Shown one piece after another: positions 50,601-61,900 of a stretch of 64,000 nt of DNA. The notes below the pieces were generated by a model, which was not told the origin of the DNA, ran no database searches, and saw nothing but the letters and a program-made list of their open reading frames with translations. Numbering within the stretch: the first letter of the stretch is position 1; every line of letters starts with the position of its first letter. The stretch is from Siphonodentalium dalli (Eukaryota > Mollusca > Scaphopoda > Gadilida > Siphonodentaliidae). Location of the stretch: NCBI GenBank assembly GCA_032622095.1, contig CP136063.1:116210723-116274722 (forward strand), given 5' to 3'. Both the position numbers and the translations under genes were made by a program.

Positions 50601-53600
50601 TGCCTAATGTATGCAGATGATCTGATTCTTATGTCACATACTGCAACTGGCTTACAACAGAAGCTTCAATTACTTGAACAATATTGCAATGATTGGTGCC
50701 TTACTCTTAACACAACTAAGACAAAAATTATTATTTTTAACAAAGGTGGCCATCTTCTCCAACAAAACTTCATTTACAACAATTGTATAATTGAGTGTAT
50801 CCAAAAATATAAATATCTAGGTCTAATTTTTCAATCAAGCGGTCTGTTCACACACGGTAGGCAGGATATTTATAACAGGTCCCTTAACCCTTTGAGTGCC
50901 AGGTCCGATTTTTGTATCAACCCATATACCCTGTGCCAATGCATTCTCTTATATATGCGAGTCGACCATAGGTCGCCTCGCATATATAAGAGAATGCATT
51001 GGCTTAACATTTTTTTTTTTTTTTATTTTTTTTTTTACAATTTTTCCAATTTTAATATATTTTATTATATTCTTTAACAGACTTATTGTGTAGGTTTAGG
51101 GCCGATAATATCGGCCCCTGGCACTCAAAGGGTTAAGGCATCTTTTAAATTAAGTAAAATAATGTCAAATTCTAGAGCCTCTCCTGAAACCATGTTACAC
51201 CTATTCCATCACACCGTCAAACCAATTCTACTCTATGGAGTAGAAGTCTGGGGAGGTTACAACCCTAACTACAAGGCAGTTCAAAGAGCTAGTACAAATG
51301 CGAACCCTATTAGTACAATATATGAGGACAACATTGCTGACCGATCGCATATAAGATTCTGTAGATTCATTCTGGGAGTAAACGAAAAAAGCCCCAATAT
51401 AGGAGTTCAATCTGAGCTAGGAAGGTTCCCAATGTATTTTCAAATAGTCAGATATCTCATTACATATCTACATCGTCTTCACCATAATGCCAACCCCCTA
51501 TTACAAGAGGCTTTTCGGGCAAACAGTTAGGTCATAAAAAGGGTATCAACACATGGTATTCTACCATGACCTCAATATTACAAAACCTAAAAATGAGAGA
51601 ACAAGCCATTCTAAATCTCCCACTCGAGCAAGTTCTGAGAATTACTGATAAACAAATGTATAAAATGTTCAAGAAAGAATGGCACTCTATTCGTGACTCA
51701 TATCTTACAAATGGGGAGGGCAAACTGGACTACTATTTCACTTACAAAAACACATTTAAAAAAGAAGAATATTTAAATCTAGATAACTATGAGTCAAGAA
51801 AAGCTATGTGTCAACTCAGAATTAGTGCTCATAACCTGAGGATAGAGATGGAGAGACATAAACCAAAAAACAAAAAACCACCCCGGTCCTTACGATTATG
51901 TAAAGTATGCAATGAGAATAAAATTGAAAATGAATATCATTTTTTGACAGAATGCTCAAGATATCAGAATTCAAGAAAACAACTATATAAAGAAATAGGT
52001 TATCAGTGTTCACATTTCTCAAACCTGATTTACCAGCAAAAAATTCATTGGCTCATGTCAACTGAAAACATTCACTCACTTAAGATTATTAGCAATTTCA
52101 TTAACGAAAGCTTTATACTTAGACAAACTGCTTTATCCCAATAATCCAGGGCTGTACATTAAATACCCATAACTTTAAATATGGAATTACCTTAACCTTT
52201 CTTATTGTCACACTGTATTACTTATCTCTTTTATTCTCATTATTTAGTATGTTTCAAGAATCTAGTCACTTACCTATTTATCACTTAACCCATGCTGTAC
52301 CATGACTGCCGACTACTCGGACAACGTCACCCCTAGCCAAGGCCTATATAGCTACTAGATTAGCTTTTTATACAAACACAAAAGCTAACTCCATTCTCAA
52401 ATACTACATATTTAAATCTTTTGGTTTAAAAACATTACTTGCTAACAACCATTATCTTACTTCAAAGCAAGGGCATAACAGTTCTCACTAGTTATGCAGT
52501 CATGGTCACTTTATATGTTTGTATCTGATGATATCTAGCTGTTACACCCTATACTATATGTTTGTTATACTTATAACACTTTGTAACTTACCCACCGAGG
52601 GCCTTTATTGGTAAATAAACTCTATTCTATTCTATTCTATACATATGTCGATCAAAGGTCAGACGGCGTGGTCAGTCTCGTCTCTTCCTTTCTCTCGCCA
52701 CCCGATTCAGAGACATTTCTAAATGAGCAATTTCACGCTGGATAAAATGTGTTATACTTATGGCATATGAGGAGATTGCTCATATGAGGAGATTGCTCCT
52801 CACCACATACATTTGCTAAATATCAGAGCGCACAAGATTAGGGCGATTTCTTCTTCTTGGGCGTATCACAACTCATTTGCCCTCCGTGATATTATATCAG
52901 CCGTATACTGGTCACAACCTTCCACATTGGATACATTTTACCTGTGAGATCTCCAAACTCAGTCCAACTCCATTTACCGCTTGGGGCCACTGGTTGCGGC
53001 CCAACAAGTGGTATCTCATTAGGTCATATTTTCTTTATCATGCAACAACAACTCCTTCAATTGTATTTCACTTTTCTTTATAATTAGTTCCTCCTCTCAG
53101 TCTCACCCACCTTAGCTCACATTCTACCATATAGTTCAATGTGTAACGTGCCTCTGCAGGAAATATCTTTTTAATAAGTATAATATATATTTCCTCTAGT
53201 GGACACTTACACACTGAACTCTCAGGGCCCTCCCATCCTGCCCCGCGGACTCGTATCACCGTCTTCAAGGCAAAGAGAAAAAGATTGTATCTTACCTATG
53301 AATCCAATTTATAGGTAAAATACATGTGACATGAGACTGACATAAGATCAATGAAGTCACTTCCGGTTACTATCAAAATTATAATCCGTACTCAAGATAT
53401 TTCGTACCGTTTTGATTAATAACGGAAAGAGAGGTTCCTTATATGTTTGGACATACATGCAAGCGAGTAAACGATATTGTTCAGTGTGTAAGCGTTTACT
53501 ATAGGAAATATATATTGTACTTATGAAAATATGGCACCATATTTTCAGGCCTGCTCTCAGCTGGTTAGAGTACCAAACACAGCTACAGTAATGCTCTAAA

Positions 53601-56600
53601 TAATCGACTCCTTAACCACAACAGAATTATGGGTAACTTTTCAGGAATTAGTCGGAAATATGGCTTGTTGCCATTCATTGGAAAGCTCTCGCTGAGAGCT
53701 TTCCGTTGAATGGCAACAAGCATATTTCCGACTAAATCCTGAAAAGTTACCCATAATTCTGCTGTAGTTAAGGAGTCGATTACTTAGGGCATTACTGTAG
53801 TTTAGAGTTCAATAATTACTTTAAGATGAGGGATGACTTTAACTTTATCGTTGGGACCCAGTTCTCTGGTGCTGTCTTTGCTTGGGCTGACTTCATATTG
53901 GGGTGAATTGTCTTATCCAGCCCTCAAAATTTTGAAAAACACACCATCGCAATAATTTTCCTTGTCATTGATTATTGCCAATTGTGAGGACTGTTTTATC
54001 GTCAGATGGAAGTATTGATTATGAAACAGCATTGTTGCACATAATAAAATATTTTCTATTCACTTTAAAAAAGACAATAACATGCAATAACTTCAAATTA
54101 TTTTCATTTCAGTCAGTTGTGGTGGGCAATGAGAGTGGGAGTGAAACAGAGGGTCGAAAAGGAATGGAGGTATGAAGCAAACATTATTACAACTTACTAA
54201 CTGGCAGCTGTCTGAGCTCATCAGTATTACAAATGTCTTGTCAGTCTTTGAATATGAGGCAGGCTGTCACTTCTGCACCATCGTGACTGCGATTTTCATC
54301 TTTTGCGAGTTAAAAACATGTTGCCTTTTATCAATTGAACGATAAATATCGTCAACATTGTCACTTTGCGCAAATTCTTACTATACTTTGCCTTCTGAGA
54401 ATTCAAACTCAGGTTGGCAAACATCACAGGCAAGTGATGCTCCCGACTAGAGTTTTCCCAATAGTTTTCCGTGAGCATTCAATACAAATGAAATAGTTGA
54501 CTCAACACTTTCCCTGTGTAGGTTATGCACCTTAAAATTTTTGTTTTTTAATTTTTCCCAGTACGGTATCGAAATAGATCGGTAAATACCTTAAATTACG
54601 TTACTACAATCATTATATGTCCCAGAAAGATGCGTAGAAGTCATAAAAAAATACAACTTCGAACGTGATGTTCAGGCTCAAGCACTTGGAATGCCATTTG
54701 TATTCATTGAAGTTCTGGAATCGGGGACAGAAGAATTTGTGACTGTCTGGAAATAGTATATTGCATTATCAATTATTTTGGGAAAACATTACTCACAAAT
54801 GAGATTGTTTTGCAGAAATGCTTACTTTTATATCATTTTATAGCAATTTATGCGTTAATTTAATGTTGGGTCAGACCATTTGTCATGGCAGAATTCTCCG
54901 CATGACAACTCATGCTATATGGGTGATCATCTGTGGCCTATTAATCTTCAATTTTTTTTTGGTAGATACCACCAAATTGCGATTGGTTGCCATGGTAACA
55001 GATTTTCAGAAATTTATGTGTTTGGGGGCTGTAATTTATCTATATGACGAGATGTTTGCTCAAAAATCATACATAGAGGGCGCAATTCAAAATGGCCACC
55101 AAACCCCTGTTTTCTAACATTAAAATGCTTACTTTTATATCATTTTATAGCAATTTATGGGTTTATTGTCCCCCGACGTTTCCGTCAGAGGACTATAGAA
55201 AAGACTGTGCGTCCGTGCGTCCGAGATTGGGTACCTTCATGGTGTAATCAACTCCTCCTACAGTTTTAAATGTAGAGATTTGAAACTCTGGGATATTGTT
55301 CCTAACATGTTGGTGATTTGCAACATCTATATAGCTAATCAAAAATATAATTTTTTCCATATTTTCGGGGGTTTTTTTTACTTAGAAAATTTGGAACATT
55401 TTTGCCTTTTGGATGAGATTGGGTACCTTCAAGGTGTAATCAACTCCTCCTACAGTTTTAAATATAGAGATTTGAAACTCTGGGATATTGTTCCTAACAT
55501 GTTGGTGATTTGCAACATCTATATAGCTGATAAAAAATATCATTTTTTACATATTTTCGGGGGTTTTTCGACTTAGAAAATTTGGAACATTTTTGCCTTT
55601 TGGATGAGATTGGGTACCTTCAAGGTGTAATCAACTCCTCCTACAGTTTTAAATGTAGAGATTTGAAACTCTGGGATATTGTTCCTAACATGTTGGTGAT
55701 TTGCAACATCTATATAGCTAATAAAACATCATTTTTTCCATATTTTGGGGGGTTTTCGACTTAGAAAATTTGGAACATTTTTGCCTTTTGGATGAGATTG
55801 GGTACCTTCAAGGTGTAATCAACTCCTCCTACAGTTTTAAATGTAGAGATTTGAAACTCTGGGATATTGTTCCTAACATGTTGGTGATTTGCAACATCTA
55901 TATAGCTAATATTTGTTTTATGGAGTTATTAACCCTTTTCGATTTCTTTAACAAAGCGGCATCGACTTGCCATGTTGTCGGGGGACACTGTGGTCTGCTG
56001 ACCTTTTTTTTAATCCGTAGTCTATAAATCTTCTAGAAATTTGGATAGATACCCCCAAATTGCGACCAGTTGCCATTGCAACCAATTGTCAGAAAACATG
56101 TAATTTGATGAGATGTTTTCGACATTTTTAATCAAATGTAATTAATTTCCAAAGTTATAGGATCCAGGAATATATTTAAATTGCTCTAGCTTCTGGTCAA
56201 GATCAACCTGCCACTAAGCACATACTATGGCTGCAATTGTGTGATTAGTTTATTCAGAGTTACTTCCCATTGAGTGCATGTTATCAAATGGCGCCGAATG
56301 TCCTCAAATTTCTTGGTAAAAAAGACTAGCGATAGAATGTGCAGCAATAAAAGTGAGTGCCAACCGAAAACTTGTCTACGTGTCTGCGGCTTACTGGGCG
56401 CGGCCATTTTGGAACAATGGCGTCACGAATCGCAACCCCCCCAAGTGACGCCAAAAATAGGTTACATCGTCCTGGACCGCTGACTGAGTGATCGGCCTAT
56501 ATTGACAACAAATATGTTAATCTGCACAAAACATTTAATTATAAAAGAATCATTCGCTGATAACAAGTGGGAAACATATATATCTGATTCCCGTCCTGTG

Positions 56601-58883
56601 GGTAAAGTTTGGGAAATGGATATATCCATTTCCGGTCCTAAACAAGTTAACTCTTTCAACACCGCAGCCCGCTTTAGCAGGCAGAGAATAATTTTCGGGA
56701 ATAACAGGCAATAATATCACGTTTGCGGGGATATGCTAATGATTTTATTGACTGGCGACTTAGATATCATTTGGGTGATATTCTGTATCAATACTAATTT
56801 ACTGTTGAACACCATCTAGACCACCATGAGATGTTCCCAGCCTAAATATATACAGCAGATGTATGACGTCACAATTACTATCGTGGGGTTTCCGTGGGTT
56901 TTCCCCAAAAATGCTGATGAAACAATGTTGACAGGTGTGGTTTTTTAATCAGATACACATGCACCAATTGATTAAGTTTGTTATTGTTTATGACAAACAC
57001 ATTGCGATAACACATGTTTATGAAATAAAGAAGATTGTTGTCCTTTCTAACAACGTTTTCTGTGGTAACCGTCTTGTGTCTCCTATTTTCGACGTAATGT
57101 TACGAAATTCACCGTGCCGTGCAATAGTGCAACGTCAATAATAATAGCTGCTAGTGCATGTTGTAAGCATGATATTGACATGCATAAACATTTTGGGAAT
57201 GCAATGAGATCATTGGCAGTTGTGTTTGGAAAGTTATTCATAATTGCTTAGCATTATTACAGTTGAATACACGTGGGCCTAAATCCGGGAAAATGGGTCT
57301 ATCTCGGTTAAATAACGCCTTCTTGGGCATACACTTGGTCTGTTCTCATCATTATGCTCATTGCATGCCTTCTAATTTCATTCTTAATCACCACATATGC
57401 TAAATTTACGACATGTGATGGATATAGTGCTAACTATTTGAATGTGAGTTTGGTCAATATATTTATGTGGTGAAATATTGCAAATAAAGTTAACTGTAAC
57501 AGTAAATATTGAGTTCAAATGTATTTACGCACCTGGTACATATGGCATGTGTTATCATGGTGATATAATCACAGTTATATGACGTCATCCATCTATCGGC
57601 AGTTACTGCAAATTGATGGGCAGTTGTCACTGGTCATGACAATATATGGGTGTCCATACCTACCTCATCTCTAAATACTAGTATGAATGCTCCACATGTG
57701 AGACAATGAATTTCCATATAAACTGCTGCAAACCCGGTGTCCTGGACAATTTGACCTCTGTAAATTTGGTGGCGAAAGAGTTAACTGACTTAACTTCACG
57801 CACTCTTCAATTTAATCATCAAAACTATGTTGTACCATAAAGATTCAGAACGAGGACAGCTTTAGATATTCCTCCCATGGTGCACAGGTGCAATGTTATG
57901 CAAACTTACTGAAAAATATAAGAAACAAAACATGTTTTTTCAACGGTATATCGATGAGTTTGTTCAGAAATCTTCTGCATAGGTATGTTTTTAGATACAT
58001 GTACCTCTAACCAAATTTTGTATACATAATTTTGGAGTTCGAATGAGCCATGTCTATTTAACACTTCCATGACTGAAATTTTGTGAAAATCCTGTGCCAA
58101 TACATTCTCCTATAGAGATATATAGGGAGCCTCGCATATATAAGAGAATACATTGGCCTAACAATATCTACCTTCAATTTGTAAGCCAGTACAATCTCTT
58201 ATATATGCGAGGCAGCTGGGGCTCCCTATGGGAGACTCGCATATATAAGAGAATGCACTTGCTGGCACAGGATCTTTAATGATGCAGCTCATGTCATGAA
58301 AGGGTGAAATAATGAGAAACAACATTGTTTTACATATTATGTTTTCTATTTCTCCTAATTACATTATTTTAATTTCAGTCCGTTGTGGTGGGCAGTGAGA
58401 GTGGGAGTGAAACAGAGAGCGGAAGTGAAACGGGCAGTAGTAGTGGGAGCTATTATACTGGAAGCAGCTCCGAAGAAGACAGTTCATCCGATCCTGGATA
58501 TGAAAGAGTAAAAGATAAGTAAGTGATGTTATTTTTTTCCTTTTGTTCAACAATTAACATACAATGTGCATGTTCGTGATTATTGCGAGTAGACTAGAAG
58601 CAGTTTTACATTTTAATATTATCATGAAATTTGGATAGAATTGAAGTGTATTGACAGAAATATTTGTCAGCTAAATAATAATAAATGCAAGAGATTATTT
58701 TGAGACCCATCAATTAACTGAAGGGCAGTTAATAATTCCTGGTGGGATGTTAATACACTATAATGCTCAACATGTTCATGTTATTTCTATGTAGCAAATA
58801 TAGAATTCTAAAGCAATGCCGTAGAAGACAAAAATCTCAATTCTCATTTCTTTTCTCTGGGTATATTTTGTGATTTTTGTCAG

Positions 58884-58916
<33 letters not shown>

Positions 58917-61900
58917 ACAGTCAAAGTGTTGACCTGTTTGAAATTAGTTGCAGGATTGAGCTCTATTTAGCAGGTCGATGTTCCATTTGGAAATTTTTGA
59001 AAATATGAATCATTGGTCATTACTTAACAGCCATACCACTCCTCCAGCTGAGTGCATTAATGCCAGGCATGTTATGTGGTGTGTCAGCTCATTGTGCTGT
59101 CTTAATTACTGTGCAGAAAAAAATCACTTTAAACTCACATGGCTCATTTCATGTTTTGTATAATATATTTGTAATTGGAGAGAGGGAATATCGACACAAA
59201 CTTTTGACGAGCCGAAGCATAATGTGACATGCGCTTAGTATGGCACAAAATCAGCAATCTGCAACTGATGATAATCCTATAGAAAATTTTGCATCTTTTA
59301 AATAATTGCCCAGTCAATTTTCAAAAAAAGTCTAAGTTCTACTTTTGACATAAAATTAAATCAGCTATTGTGGGGGTACGTTCTAAAACTCTTATAAAAA
59401 TTCAATTAAACTGCTCCAAGGTACTGCTCCCACTTCAAAATTCATGTTATGAGAACGAGGAACAATTTGTCTGCGATAAATTTGGACCTTGGTCATTAAT
59501 AACATTAGCCTCTTCTTTAATATGCATAGCAGACATCCTCCTCTTATGTCATCCATACATTTATGTGGGGAAATTATATGATGGATATGCTTTAATCCAT
59601 AATCTCTTTCACTATAACTAAGTTGACAAACAGAAAGTGTCACAGGCCGTCAGCCAGTCCTCCATTCCGAAGATCTAGGTATGATTTTTGCTGACCCTGT
59701 CAAATGTGTCACCTGGTCAGGCTCCCATTTACCTATAATAGTTACCTATAAAACAAGTTTTGAGAGGGAATATCAAAAAAACTTTCGACAAGTAATTTTA
59801 ACATGTTTTTGAAAATAATGACTTAGATGTATAAATAATGAATTAAGCACTTTCTATTTGACATCTGCAAATTGCAATCTAGTATTTTATGAATGTCTTG
59901 TTGAGTTTCATTGTGATTGACACTTTTTTTATCTTATACAGTAATGCTCTAAATAATCGACTCCTTAACCACAGCAGAATTATGGGTAACTTTTCAGGAT
60001 TTAGTCGGAAATATGGCCTGTTGCCATTCATCGGAAAGCTCTCACTGAGAGCTTTCCGATGAATGTCAACAAGTCATATTTCCGACTAAATCCTGAAAAG
60101 TTACCCATAATTCTGCTGTGGTTAAGGAGTCGATTATTTAGAGCATTACTATAGTTGTGGTTTTGGTGGTTTATCCCTTTCTCTACTAAATGCTCATTGA
60201 CAAGTAATTTCCACAGGAAATATTCAGATGATAAATTCAACAAACAACCCCAGGCCATTTGTTGAGCTTATTATCTGAACATTTTCCACTAATTAATAGA
60301 AATCCATCTGTACTTGTATTATCTGTTCATCGAAATATCCCTCCAGATGAATAATTAGATCATTCCGATGTATATATTACTCAATGGTAGAATCCATTAG
60401 TAAAGAAAGGGTTTAAAAATAGTTCAGATATCCCGTTATGTTTGTTTTTGCTAATATATCTTCATTTATTGTTGTAAAAGTGGTTATAGAGTAATGCCCT
60501 AAATAATCGTCTCCTTAACCACAGTGGAATTATGGGTAATTTTTCAGGATTTCGTCCGAAATATGGCTTGTTGCCATTCATCGGAAAGCACTTATTTAGG
60601 GCATTACTATAGAATACTGACATAACCCACAGATTTTATAGACGTTCCTTATTTAACATTTGCAATGTGTTTGTTTGTGAACAGTTGTTTTCCATGGCAC
60701 TCAATCAGTGAGATTCACTAAGACTTGTTTTATGTCAGGCATATATGAGTTTAAATACATGACTAACTCCATGTTAGACTGGGCAAACAAATTACTGACC
60801 TTACTTTAATATGATAATATGCATAGCAAAATATATCCGGTCCTGTCATTTGGTGTTAAAAGAAAAGAATCTCCAAACAATCGGAAAATTACTCATGAGC
60901 TTATGCGATATGATATGATAATTTTATTGACAATCAGGTCACCTTTACAGGTTGAGTATTTTGTACACATCAAAATGAATAGATCAAAACAACCACAGGG
61001 TACGAAACGTCCATCGCAAAAAATGACATAATGTTTGTCTGTAAAATGTTTAAATATCCTGGACATCACAAGTACATATGTTACATATACTCCACCCAAA
61101 GCCGCTGTCGTTAATACACCTACACACTTTCAAAAAGGTCGTCAAGGAGCTTAGTTATCTGGTTGTTACATTATATTCAGTGATAGGGATTGAAGAGATA
61201 CACCTTTTAGACTTGTTTTCTGTAATTGGCAAGTTTTCCGGCATACTTGCTACCCTTGTTGACCTAATGACAGTTAGTTTCAATTGGATTGACATGAACT
61301 ATCATTTGCTTGACAAAATACGGCTGAGAGCTCGCAATATTAAAGAAAACAAGTATAAAAAGATGTATCTCTTCAACCCCTATCATTGATACAGGCTTGT
61401 ATAGCTGAATTCACTTCTCTTACAAGTCGATTTTGGAAATTTTTCAGGTTGCAACAAAAAAACTTGTTTATTTAAATTTCACTAGTGTTTTTAAAGCGTA
61501 ACTAATGTCTGAAGGCGGGCAAAAACACACCCTTTGAGAATATATAACTTGATCCCTCCGACCAAAATGCTGCGAGTATAAACGCAAAAGATTTTGTTAC
61601 AAGTTTTTGGCAGAGCTATTTCGTTGCATTTTGTTGTCAAGATTGGACGTTTAGTATCAAAAAGACACTTCTCGCTATTTTTCATTCGTAGATCAACAAG
61701 AAAGTTAAAACAAAATGTCTCATCTGGGAACAAAAACAAGGTGCTTTTTATTTTGACACAAGCTGAAACCATGGCGGTAAAATGTTTGCTCTTGTAAATT
61801 CAATGGTGACCAAAAACTGACTTATGTCCTTATGTAAGGCAACAATATCATTGTCTTGTTAGAGGCATGGAATTTTATACAATTAACATTTTTGTTGAAT

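Larger units (their letters stand above)
49347..53534 (+). mobile_element. DIRS-like retroelement, interrupted
   Basis: Inverted terminal repeats (49347 to about 49585 and about 53270-53534) share GGAACCTCTCC, GACTTCATTGA and TTACCTATAAATTGG-type words. An internal complementary region at 53120-53235 joins both outer ends (GTGTAACGTGCCTCTGCAGG next to AATATATATTTCCTCTAG). Coding remnants in order: [16 protein letters not shown] (about 49680), the end of an RT/RNase H polyprotein; a tyrosine recombinase with [20 protein letters not shown] (about 49980), [19 protein letters not shown] (about 50395, with the conserved Arg just before), then after the LINE insertion YVDRSKVRR-like and [16 protein letters not shown] (about 52835, HxxR) and TFYL with the likely nucleophile Tyr, followed by a stop. 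Frameshifts are frequent. Confidence 0.85.

Noticed and set aside
55280-56027. Series of 60-98-codon plus-strand frames
   Set aside because: Generated by the 188-192-bp tandem units; the period breaks the frame and no known domain is present.
58885-58916. Polypyrimidine tract and acceptor (C run followed by ACAG)
   Set aside because: The downstream sequence has no open frame that joins TTC24 exon 11 and exon 12 in phase; treated as a homopolymer.
61078-61389. 103-codon plus-strand frame
   Set aside because: Hydrophobic but without a recognised family, inside TTC24 intron 11, with no splice-site support for inclusion.
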